From Patescibacteria group bacterium (lineage in GTDB: Bacteria > Patescibacteriota > Minisyncoccia > JAHISW01 > Tagabacteraceae): a stretch of 10,878 bases of DNA. Of this stretch, positions 1 to 5,338 are shown piece by piece. A model generated the notes under the pieces. That model was given only the letters and a program-made list of their open reading frames with translations. It did not search any database and was not told the origin of the DNA. The translations under genes were made by a program, and so were the position numbers. The DNA is taken from assembly GCA_018817995.1 (NCBI GenBank), contig JAHISW010000070.1, positions 1 to 10,878 of the forward strand. Direction: 5' to 3'. Positions within the stretch are counted from its first letter, which is position 1, and each line of letters starts with the position of its first letter.

Positions 1-1488
1 ATTGTCAAGTTGATCCATTTTGATGAGCCACGCCTCATCGTGCTGGGCGCCCTTCAGGGCAAATCCGTATCCGCCTTGCTGGGCAAGAGATTCTTTTGTT
101 ATATACATGGAAAACTCAAGCCCTTTTGATTCCATGCCAATATCTTCCAAAATCTTTTTCTCACACCATCGTCCAAAATATTCTTTCATCTTTCTAACAC
201 CCTGGCCAATTATTTTTCCCATGCCTTCACCTCGAGCCATTTCGTGTAAAACTCGGGCAACGGCTTCCTTGTTTCCAAATCGCAAATCTTCACTTACCTC
301 TATCTCCATAGCAAAAGCGATACTTACACCAACAGAAATGGTATCAAGACCATAAGTGTCGCAATAGAAATTCATTTCAGCCACAAAATGCGGGTCAAAA
401 ATTCCCAAATTGGAACCGAGAGCTGCGATTGTCTCATACTCGGGACCATCCACCCATACCTTTTGTCCCTTAAGCGGACCTGTTTTCAACTCCAGGTTTT
501 TGATTCCATGCGCACAGGCAACGGGGCACCCTTTCCAACAGCCGTCAAAACCCTTATCAAACATTTTTTCAAAAACATCCGCGTATAAGTTACGCGCCTC
601 CGGATGTTTGCCAAACTGAAAATTGTTCACGGGCAATAAATCAAAGTCATTCATATACTCAACAAGATGCGTCGTTCCGACAACGCTCATCTCGTTTTGT
701 TTCGGATCGAGGTCACGAATTTCCTTGGCATACTTGCTTGCAACCTTTTTTAAAGCATCTATGTCGACCGGATTATTCGTATCCATCTTCACAGAATCCC
801 AACGCGCGACAATCGCCATCACACCCTTGTTTCTCAGAACAGTACCTGTTCCGCCTCTGCCAGCTTGTTTAGATTTAACTATCTTGCGCCTTTGGTCATA
901 CAACGTAATATTCGCACAACCCATCAAGGCATGTTTTGCTCCCGGGCCTGTTGAAACAACAGAAATATCCTGCGGTCTGCCCTCGCCAAAGTATCTTGTT
1001 AAAATATCAGAAATCTCATGCGATAAACCGGAAAATGTATTCGGTATAATCTCGTCAGCATCAAAAATATTCACTTCGTTTCGGATGCCATCAATAAAAA
1101 TAATGACATCTTTTTGCGATTTTCCCGTTATTTCCAAAGCGTCAAAACCGGAAAATTTGAGAAACGGCCCAAAATGACCGCCGACATTGGAATCAATGAC
1201 GCTTCCGGTCAAAGGCGATATTGTAACAACCGTGCTTTTCCCCGCGCCGGGATATACAGGCGTCCCGCCCAAGGGTCCGGACGCAATACACAATGCGTTT
1301 TCCGAGTCATTCCATTTCGTGGGCCCGCCCGGTTCGTCAGCCCCTTTCACAGAATCCCAAAGAAGTTTTAAATCAAAACCTTTGCCACCAACAAAAACAT
1401 CTTTCATTTCTTCACTAACCGGCTTCTCAAAAATCTCCTTTGTTGAGAGATTTATCTTAAGTATTTGATTGGCATAACCTCTTTCCAT
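1..1488 (-). CDS. Aldehyde:ferredoxin oxidoreductase, N-terminal 496 residues (3' end outside window)
   Basis: Members of this family (AFOR, COG2414-like) oxidise aldehydes to acids with ferredoxin as acceptor, using a tungsten or molybdenum bis-pterin and one [4Fe-4S] cluster. The minus-strand frame is open from ATG 1488 to the window edge. The N-terminal domain (about residues 1-210) has the family pattern: GGKGFDLKLLWD, ASGPLGGTP, SPLTGSVIDSNVGGHFGPFLK and SGFDALEITGK. The second domain starts with C317-x3-C321-x3-C325 (GCWKGCPVAC), the expected cluster ligands. It continues with DGPEYETIAALGSNLG, YGLDTISVGVSIAFAMEI and RFGN, all AFOR-like. Usual length is about 600 residues, so about 100, including the fourth cluster Cys, lie off the left edge. 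The Cys spacing x3-x3 differs from the x2-x3 I remember for archaeal AOR, so the subfamily and substrate are unknown. The start is supported by a GGAGG site. It is separated from tmk by a strong terminator, so it is probably its own unit. Confidence 0.9.
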   Translation of the reverse strand, partial: MERGYANQILKINLSTKEIFEKPVSEEMKDVFVGGKGFDLKLLWDSVKGADEPGGPTKWNDSENALCIASGPLGGTPVYPGAGKSTVVTISPLTGSVIDSNVGGHFGPFLKFSGFDALEITGKSQKDVIIFIDGIRNEVNIFDADEIIPNTFSGLSHEISDILTRYFGEGRPQDISVVSTGPGAKHALMGCANITLYDQRRKIVKSKQAGRGGTGTVLRNKGVMAIVARWDSVKMDTNNPVDIDALKKVASKYAKEIRDLDPKQNEMSVVGTTHLVEYMNDFDLLPVNNFQFGKHPEARNLYADVFEKMFDKGFDGCWKGCPVACAHGIKNLELKTGPLKGQKVWVDGPEYETIAALGSNLGIFDPHFVAEMNFYCDTYGLDTISVGVSIAFAMEIEVSEDLRFGNKEAVARVLHEMARGEGMGKIIGQGVRKMKEYFGRWCEKKILEDIGMESKGLEFSMYITKESLAQQGGYGFALKGAQHDEAWLIKMDQLDN

Positions 1489-1494
1489 TTTTCC

Positions 1495-1499
1495 CCTCC
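1495..1499 (-). promoter_or_regulatory. Ribosome binding site of the aldehyde oxidoreductase
   Basis: GGAGG (followed by GG) lies 6 nt before ATG 1488. It is one of only three clear Shine-Dalgarno sites in the window and fixes this start. Confidence 0.8.
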
Positions 1500-1516
1500 G
1501 CTTTTATTTGTTTGTC

Positions 1517-1553
1517 AAAAAACAAAATCCCTGCTAGCTTTTTAGCAGGGATT
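1517..1553 (-). terminator. Intrinsic terminator after tmk
   Basis: On the minus strand an 11-bp perfect stem (AATCCCTGCTA / TAGCAGGGATT) with a 6-nt loop is followed by TTGTTTTTT. It lies 35 nt after the tmk stop and just before the aldehyde oxidoreductase gene, so it should end the thymidylate operon. On the plus strand the tail is not T-rich. Confidence 0.88.
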
Positions 1554-1587
1554 CTTATAAAAGTCAATCTTTTACAAATTATCAATT

Positions 1588-2190
1588 CTAAACTCTAAAT
1601 TTATTCTTAATTTCCTTCCAAATAATTTCAGACAATTCTTCCGGTTCCATTCTGGCATCAACCACTAACCAATGCTTTGGGTCTTCTTTTGCTTGTTCTA
1701 AATAGCCCTGACGCACTCTTTGATGAAAGTCAATCTTTTCTTTTTCAAAGCGATCACCTTTTTCAGCGCGCTTCATGGATTCAGCCGGATTCATATCAAG
1801 AAGAATTACCAAATCAAAATCCTTATCTTTTCTAGCCACCCTATCCCTCTGCTTTACGTATTCCAAATCAAATCCGCGCCCGTAACACTGATAGGCAATA
1901 GTTGAAGGGGAACATCTGTCCACCAAAACCCAAATTCCTTCTTTTAACGAAGGCATGACGAGCTCTCTAAAATGAGATTCTCTATCTTCCAAAAACAAAC
2001 CCAACTCTTCATCTGGAGTCGGGTTGCCATACTTTAATTTTTCTCGAATTTCTCCTCGTGGTTCTTTTGTAAGAATAAAATTAATGCCTATTTTCCGTAA
2101 CCGTTCGGCAAAATATTCAATTTGTGTAGACTTTCCTGAATTTTCTACACCCTCAAAAACAATTAACTTGCCTTCTTCTTTTTTATTCAT
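1588..2190 (-). CDS. tmk: Thymidylate (dTMP) kinase
   Basis: It phosphorylates dTMP to dTDP with ATP in the cytoplasm. The 200-residue length is normal for the family. The P-loop is GVENSGKS at residues 14-21. The acceptor-site motif DR is at 91-92 within DRCSPSTIAYQ, where most family members have DRY. The substrate-loop motif is EPRGE at 43-47, where EPGGT is usual. A lid-type basic segment RAEKGDRFE lies at 141-149, followed by FHQRVRQGYL, as in other dTMP kinases. The ATG at 2190 lies 18 nt after the thymidylate synthase stop. No good Shine-Dalgarno is present, so translation is probably coupled. It is the last gene of the dCMP deaminase-thyA-tmk operon and is followed by a strong terminator. 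The Tyr-to-Cys and GGT-to-RGE changes make exact specificity less sure; a broader deoxynucleotide monophosphate kinase is the main alternative. Confidence 0.88.
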   Translation of the reverse strand: MNKKEEGKLIVFEGVENSGKSTQIEYFAERLRKIGINFILTKEPRGEIREKLKYGNPTPDEELGLFLEDRESHFRELVMPSLKEGIWVLVDRCSPSTIAYQCYGRGFDLEYVKQRDRVARKDKDFDLVILLDMNPAESMKRAEKGDRFEKEKIDFHQRVRQGYLEQAKEDPKHWLVVDARMEPEELSEIIWKEIKNKFRV

Positions 2191-2208
2191 ATTTCTATTC
2201 TACCCCGT

Positions 2209-2868
2209 TTAATCTTTCTTCATAGTTCTTAATTTCGCCAATTCCCAAACATAATCATAAAGATGTAGACCTTTTGAAGATGCGATTATTTCTCCATCCT
2301 CCACACCAATTCCGCCAGCCATAAACTCTTTCAAAAGCTGAATAGCGCCCAGATTGGCAGGAAAACCATTCCATAAATCCCATGACCGAAAATAAATAAT
2401 GAAGTGAAGTTTGCCATAACTAACACGGGTATCAATTCCGCGAAGACATTGTGGATCGTTCATTTCAATACTATGTCTGTCGCCAACCGCCATATATGCC
2501 TGGTTAGTGCCGAAGCCATCTCTTTTATACATCTTTATAACTTCTGCTATCTGCAATTCTAAATCCTGACCGTATGTATAATATTCGCCAGGTTTTTTAA
2601 CCGAGGTCATCAGATAAGGCAAGTACTCTTCTAAATACCCCTCGGCCACAGGATTGGGTATTCCCAACGCCGGTGGTATATCAGGTAGCAAAGGTCTCAC
2701 ACCCGGGTATTTAATATGCACAGTCACATAATCAAATTCTAATCGTTCTTGTCCCTCATAACTCCCTCTGTCAATTACATATTTACGCCCCACATCCAAC
2801 AGTCTATAAATGCACTGGAACCAAGCGTCTGGCAAATCCCTCGCCTCAATAAATTCAAGTTTAAGCAT
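2209..2868 (-). CDS. thyA: Thymidylate synthase (short ThyA family)
   Basis: It converts dUMP to dTMP with methylenetetrahydrofolate. Counting from ATG 2868 (219 residues), the catalytic residues appear in order and all five residues earlier than in E. coli ThyA: C141 (DPQC), R161-S162-W163-D164, N172 (FPANLG), H202 and Y204 (HLYDY). N172 corresponds to the Asn that selects dUMP, which argues against a dCMP hydroxymethylase. The protein is short against the 264-residue E. coli enzyme. Strings such as YFRSWDLW and SKGLHLYDYVWELA resemble archaeal ThyA proteins from memory, suggesting an archaeal-like lineage or transfer (inference). The start was moved from GTG 2874 to ATG 2868, because GGAGG lies 8 nt before the ATG but only 2 nt before the GTG. 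It overlaps the dCMP deaminase stop by 8 nt (ATGCTTAA), implying coupled translation. Confidence 0.93.
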   Translation of the reverse strand: MLKLEFIEARDLPDAWFQCIYRLLDVGRKYVIDRGSYEGQERLEFDYVTVHIKYPGVRPLLPDIPPALGIPNPVAEGYLEEYLPYLMTSVKKPGEYYTYGQDLELQIAEVIKMYKRDGFGTNQAYMAVGDRHSIEMNDPQCLRGIDTRVSYGKLHFIIYFRSWDLWNGFPANLGAIQLLKEFMAGGIGVEDGEIIASSKGLHLYDYVWELAKLRTMKKD

Positions 2869-3367
2869 CTCCACTGCCTCCTTTGTAAATCATGTAGCTT
2901 TCGTCTTCCACCCAATCATCAACATGAAATTTTAAAATATCTCCAGCAGGATTTATTGTATAAACCATTCTGATTCCCGCGTTAATTATCTTTCTTTTGC
3001 ACATAATGCATGGCTCCACGCGAAAATGTGAACCGCCTCCGGTAAAATCTTTTCCATATAAATACATAACGCCACCCTTAATATCTTTCCTACGAGCGGA
3101 TATTATGGCATTCTCTTCAGCATGAACACTTCTGCAAAATTCATACTTTTCACCGGAAGGAATACCTTGTTTTTCTCTTTCACAAAACCCCAAGTCTGTA
3201 CAATTCTTGCCTCCCCGCGGAGAGCCACAATAACCAGTACTTACAATTTCATCTTCAACAACCGCTACAACACCAAAAACTCTTCTCAAACACGTAGCCC
3301 TTTGAGCAACCGCCTTGGCAATACCTAAATAATATTCAATTTTTGAGAGTCTCTTCCTTTTTTTCAT
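2861..3367 (-). CDS. dCMP deaminase (zinc cytidine-deaminase family)
   Basis: It deaminates dCMP to dUMP, the substrate of the thymidylate synthase encoded next. The protein has 168 residues from ATG 3367. The zinc-site signature is complete: H82-A-E84, with E84 as the proton shuttle, and P119-C120-x2-C123 (EPCIMC). Upstream are STGYCGSPRGG and a Cys-rich segment (C56, C62, C78), as seen in deoxycytidylate deaminases and ComEB-like proteins. A frame-extending TTG at 3373 is less likely, because the Shine-Dalgarno is 8 nt from the ATG but only 2 nt from the TTG. It is the first gene of the thymidylate operon, overlaps thyA by 8 nt, and has its own promoter in the end of rplK. A general cytidine deaminase is unlikely given the partner genes and sequence pattern. 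Whether dCTP or dTTP regulates it allosterically cannot be seen here. Confidence 0.92.
   Translation of the reverse strand: MKKRKRLSKIEYYLGIAKAVAQRATCLRRVFGVVAVVEDEIVSTGYCGSPRGGKNCTDLGFCEREKQGIPSGEKYEFCRSVHAEENAIISARRKDIKGGVMYLYGKDFTGGGSHFRVEPCIMCKRKIINAGIRMVYTINPAGDILKFHVDDWVEDESYMIYKGGSGDA
2877..2881 (-). promoter_or_regulatory. Ribosome binding site of thyA
   Basis: GGAGG lies inside the 3' end of the dCMP deaminase gene, 8 nt before ATG 2868. It decides the start in favour of the ATG over GTG 2874. Confidence 0.75.
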
Positions 3368-3375
3368 ATCCAAAT

Positions 3376-3379
3376 CTCC
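3376..3379 (-). promoter_or_regulatory. Ribosome binding site of the dCMP deaminase gene
   Basis: GGAG (within AAAGGAGA) lies 8 nt before ATG 3367 and 2 nt before the alternative TTG 3373. It supports the ATG. Confidence 0.75.
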
Positions 3380-3415
3380 TTTCTGAATTTTTTTTCAAAG
3401 TCCTGTTTCCAAAAG

Positions 3416-3444
3416 AGTATACGAATTTTTTTACTCAATGTCTA
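3416..3444 (-). promoter_or_regulatory. Promoter of the dCMP deaminase-thyA-tmk operon
   Basis: On the minus strand, -35 TAGACA (3444-3439) and -10 TATACT (3421-3416) are separated by 17 nt, one mismatch each from the sigma-70 consensus. The -35 lies in the last codons of rplK. Predicted start is near 3409, giving a leader of about 40 nt. No terminator is visible between rplK and this operon, so read-through from rplK is also possible. Confidence 0.6.
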
Positions 3445-3853
3445 TGCCCATTGACCTCGCTGTCCCTGCAATAATCTTTTCAGCCGCCTCTATGTCATTA
3501 GCATTCAAGTCTTCCATTTTCCTTTCGGCTATTTCTCTTATTTGCTGTTTCGTTACCTTGCCAACTTTTTTAGTTAAAGCTTTCCCTGAACCTTTTTCCA
3601 CGCCGGCCGCTTTTCTAAGCAAGTCGGAAGCCGGAGGAGTTTTTAATTTAAAATCAAAAGTTCTATCTTCATAGACATTAATCTCCACAGGAATGATATC
3701 TGTCCCTTTATCTTTTGTGGCTTCATTAAAACGACTGACAAAATCGCCAATGTTAACACCGTGTTGACCCAACGCCGGACCAACAGGAGGAGACGGGTTC
3801 GCCTTACCCGCCGGAATTTGAAGTTTTAATATTGCCTTTATTGGTTTCGCCAT
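3431..3853 (-). CDS. rplK: Ribosomal protein uL11
   Basis: It is part of the GTPase-associated centre of the large subunit, binding 23S rRNA and the L7/L12 stalk base. The length of 140 residues matches the usual 141. Family marks are present: the Pro-rich N-terminal segment AGKANPSPPVGPALGQHGVNI, the middle KTPPASDLLRKAAG, and the C-terminal rRNA-binding region ending ARSMGIDIE. It starts at ATG 3853, 43 nt after the infC stop, with only a weak purine stretch upstream. In most bacteria rplK follows nusG and is followed by rplA. Here it follows infC and is followed by a thymidylate operon on the same strand; rplA is absent from the window. Confidence 0.97.
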   Translation of the reverse strand: MAKPIKAILKLQIPAGKANPSPPVGPALGQHGVNIGDFVSRFNEATKDKGTDIIPVEINVYEDRTFDFKLKTPPASDLLRKAAGVEKGSGKALTKKVGKVTKQQIREIAERKMEDLNANDIEAAEKIIAGTARSMGIDIE

Positions 3854-3896
3854 TTTTCTTTTGTAGCAAATCGAATCATTATTTGCAAATGTGTCG

Positions 3897-4406
3897 CTAT
3901 TTGGTTTTTTCTATTATCATAGCCAACCCTCTCGGACCTTTTTTCACATCCTGCAACACTTTATACTCTCCCGTAATCACATTAAGAATCCTCAAAAGTC
4001 GCCCGTTCAAAAATTCTTTATCCAAATACTTTTCTCTGCCCTTCAAAAAAAGCTCCAATCTTAAGCGGTGTCCGTCGGACAAAAATTGCGAAGCTTTCTT
4101 GGCTTTCAATCCTAAATCATGCTCCGAAGTGCCTAAATGAATCCTTATATTTTTTATTTCAACATCAACTATTTTCCGGAAGGCCTCTTTCTGTTTCTTG
4201 TTTTCTTGATATAAAAACTTGCCAAAATCCATAATCTTAGCAATGGGAGGTTTTGCCTTTGGCGATATTTCTATAAGGTCAAGTTCTTTTTCTTTCGCCA
4301 TCGCCAATGCATCCGCAGTCTTCAACACGCCAACATTCTTGCCGTCCTCATCAATCAACCGCACTTCTTCAACCCTTATTTCATTGTTTATTCTTGGTTT
4401 CTTAAT
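3897..4406 (-). CDS. infC: Translation initiation factor IF-3, probable non-AUG start
   Basis: IF-3 binds the 30S subunit, checks the initiator tRNA-start codon pair and prevents early subunit joining. The core is intact: N-domain RINNEIRVEEVRLIDEDGK, linker-like KAKPPIAKIMDFGKFLYQENKKQKEA, C-domain KNIRIHLGTSEHDLGLKAKKASQFLSDGHR and the end KGPRGLAMIIEKTK. The open frame reaches TTG 4460, but its first residues (FFTQLFPFSIRC) do not look like IF-3. There is no ATG or GTG between that TTG and RINNEIR. In-frame ATT codons occur at 4418 and 4406; the latter gives IKKPRINNEIR, a typical IF-3 N-terminus and 169 residues. An AUU start would match the known case of E. coli infC, which IF-3 itself represses. 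The start given is therefore a choice; the gene identity is certain. Confidence 0.85.
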   Translation of the reverse strand: MKKPRINNEIRVEEVRLIDEDGKNVGVLKTADALAMAKEKELDLIEISPKAKPPIAKIMDFGKFLYQENKKQKEAFRKIVDVEIKNIRIHLGTSEHDLGLKAKKASQFLSDGHRLRLELFLKGREKYLDKEFLNGRLLRILNVITGEYKVLQDVKKGPRGLAMIIEKTK

Positions 4407-4445
4407 ATTTTTTATAATAACGCATCGGATGGAAAATGGAAAGAG

Positions 4446-4475
4446 TTGAGTAAAAAACAATAAAAATGATACTAT
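4446..4475 (+). promoter_or_regulatory. smpB promoter, extended -10, predicts a leaderless mRNA
   Basis: -35 TTGAGT (4446-4451), 18-nt spacer, and extended -10 TGATACTAT (TG at 4467-4468, TACTAT at 4470-4475). The smpB ATG begins at 4482, only 6 nt after the -10 hexamer, the normal distance to a transcription start. There is no room for a Shine-Dalgarno. Confidence 0.7.
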
Positions 4476-4479
4476 AGTA
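4474..4479 (-). promoter_or_regulatory. Possible infC -10 element, sharing a palindrome with the smpB promoter
   Basis: TACTATAGTA (4470-4479) is a perfect palindrome, so it offers a TACTAT -10 on both strands. On the minus strand the start would be near 4467, leaving a leader of about 50-60 nt before the ATT start candidates of infC. No good -35 is seen in the first codons of smpB, so this is tentative. Confidence 0.35.
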
Positions 4480-4481
4480 GT

Positions 4482-4928
4482 ATGAGTTTACTAGAGAATA
4501 AAAAAGCATATTTTGACTACGAAGTTTTGGAGAAATTTGACGCCGGAATAAAACTTCTGGGTTTTGAGGTTAAGGCCCTAAAATTAAAAAGGGGGTCTTT
4601 GATTGGTTCCCATGCGATTATAAGGGGCGGGGAAGCTTTTGTTGTAGGGATGAAAATAATGCCTTACCAGCCCAACAACACTCCTGCTGATTATGATACA
4701 GCCCGCACTCGTAAGTTGTTATTGGCAAAGAAAGAAATAGAGCATCTCTCCGTGAAAGACAGCCAAAAGGGCCTGACATTAATACCATTGACTATTTACA
4801 CTAAAAATGGTTTAATAAAGATGTCTCTCGGAGTGGCGCGTGGTTTGAAAAAATACGACAAAAGGGAAAAAATCAAAGAACGCGACACAAGAAGGGACGT
4901 AGAAAGAGAATTGAAAATGAGGGGATGA
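4482..4928 (+). CDS. smpB: SmpB, tmRNA-binding protein of trans-translation
   Basis: SmpB binds the tRNA-like part of tmRNA and carries it to ribosomes stalled on mRNAs lacking a stop codon. The protein has 148 residues. Family segments are present in order: ENKKAYFDYEVLEKFDAGI, GFEVKALKLKRGSL (usual form GTEVKSLR), GEAFVVGMKIMPY, the conserved TARTRKLLLAKKEI, KGLTLIPLTIYTKNG and LGVARGLKKYDKRE. The basic C-terminal tail KERDTRRDVERELKMRG enters the mRNA channel in known SmpB proteins. The ATG sits at the predicted transcription start. The stop TGA (4926-4928) lies inside the acceptor stem of the tmRNA gene that follows, an 8-nt overlap, so the two should share a transcript. It diverges from infC. 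Confidence 0.97.
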   Translation: MSLLENKKAYFDYEVLEKFDAGIKLLGFEVKALKLKRGSLIGSHAIIRGGEAFVVGMKIMPYQPNNTPADYDTARTRKLLLAKKEIEHLSVKDSQKGLTLIPLTIYTKNGLIKMSLGVARGLKKYDKREKIKERDTRRDVERELKMRG

Positions 4929-5262
4929 TTGGCTTTGACAGGAAGTTCTTTCTAAATTGCGCATGCCGAGTATTCTAAAATCTCGCTAAACTTTTAGAAA
5001 TTTAATAAGTGCAAACTTATTCAAAACACCTGCTTTAGCATACGCTTAAAGCATGCCCTTCCGCCGACTCTTGATAGGCGGGTCTGGGTATCATTCATCA
5101 AGATTGATAGTTTTCTTTGATTCGCGGGGACTATTGAAAAACAGAATCAAAACTAAGAACTTTTTGTCTGGCGTTCACTTCTTGGTTAATTTAAGCCAGA
5201 ATAAGCATGTAGAAGCGCTTTAGGAACCTTTTTGCACGGCGGTTCGATTCCGCCCATCTCCA
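4921..5262 (+). ncRNA. ssrA: tmRNA (transfer-messenger RNA), one-piece, complete
   Basis: This is the partner RNA of SmpB, a tRNA-Ala-like molecule with a tag reading frame that rescues stalled ribosomes. The acceptor stem is 7 bp: GGGGATG (4921-4927) with CATCTCC (5255-5261), one G-U pair, and A5262 as discriminator. CCA is not encoded. The 5' part carries the D-loop analogue GGCTTTGACAGG. The T arm is GGCGG-TTCGATT-CCGCC (5238-5254). The conserved GCATGCCGAG is at 4961-4970. PK1 is visible: CGAG 4967-4970 with CTCG 4982-4985, and TTCTAAAA 4973-4980 with TTTTAGAA 4992-4999. Further pseudoknots can be drawn downstream: CCGCC/GGCGG with GAC/GTC, and ATAGT/ACTAT with TTTGATTC/GAATCAAA. No promoter is visible in the smpB end, so it is probably processed from a smpB-ssrA transcript. 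No circular permutation is seen. Confidence 0.95.
5011..5049 (+). other. tmRNA tag reading frame, ANLFKTPALAYA-stop
   Basis: The resume codon is GCA at 5011, with A at position -4 (5007) as in E. coli tmRNA. Twelve sense codons encode ANLFKTPALAYA, then TAA at 5047-5049, with no tandem stop. The stretch GCTTTAGCA followed by GCTTAA matches the E. coli tag end (ALAA), with one extra TAC (Tyr) codon before the last Ala. The tag therefore ends LAYA. Confidence 0.85.
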
Positions 5263-5268
5263 TAAAAT

Positions 5269-5296
5269 TTGACTAAATTTAAGAGTTGTATATAAT
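5269..5296 (+). promoter_or_regulatory. Promoter of the secE-nusG-rpmI-rplT operon
   Basis: -35 TTGACT (5269-5274) and consensus -10 TATAAT (5291-5296) with a 16-nt spacer, starting 7 nt after the mature tmRNA end. Predicted start is near 5303, giving a leader of about 35 nt before secE. Confidence 0.8.
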
Positions 5297-5308
5297 AGTA
5301 GCTAATGG

Positions 5309-5324
5309 GCCCGAAAGGGCTTTT
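5309..5324 (+). promoter_or_regulatory. Small GNRA-loop hairpin in the secE leader
   Basis: GCCC-GAAA-GGGC followed by TTTT lies between the secE promoter and its ATG. It is only 4 bp of GC stem, extendable by two G-U pairs. It could be a weak terminator for ssrA read-through, an attenuator, or an mRNA 5' stabiliser. Function is not shown. Confidence 0.35.
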
Positions 5325-5338
5325 AAAAATGGAATTTT

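Noticed and set aside
623..1177. 184-residue open frame on the plus strand
   Set aside because: It lies wholly opposite the aldehyde oxidoreductase, whose protein matches its family along the whole length. The plus-strand translation has no recognisable motif.
1489..1518. TTGACA on the minus strand as a promoter for the aldehyde oxidoreductase
   Set aside because: A perfect -35 hexamer at 1518-1513 has no acceptable -10 at 15-19 nt, and it falls in the terminator T-tract. I could not place a promoter for this gene.
4407..4460. infC starting at TTG 4460
   Set aside because: The added N-terminus (FFTQLFPFSIRC) is unlike IF-3 and no ribosome site precedes it. It is kept as an alternative in the feature text only.
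4926..4928. TGA read as glycine (as in some CPR lineages)
   Set aside because: SmpB ends at the expected length at this TGA, and no TGA interrupts any conserved reading frame in the window, so the standard bacterial code fits.
4929..5262. Non-coding stretch as a tRNA gene because of its T arm
   Set aside because: The T arm and acceptor stem belong to tmRNA. The 5' half is about 330 nt away and the tag frame and pseudoknots are present.
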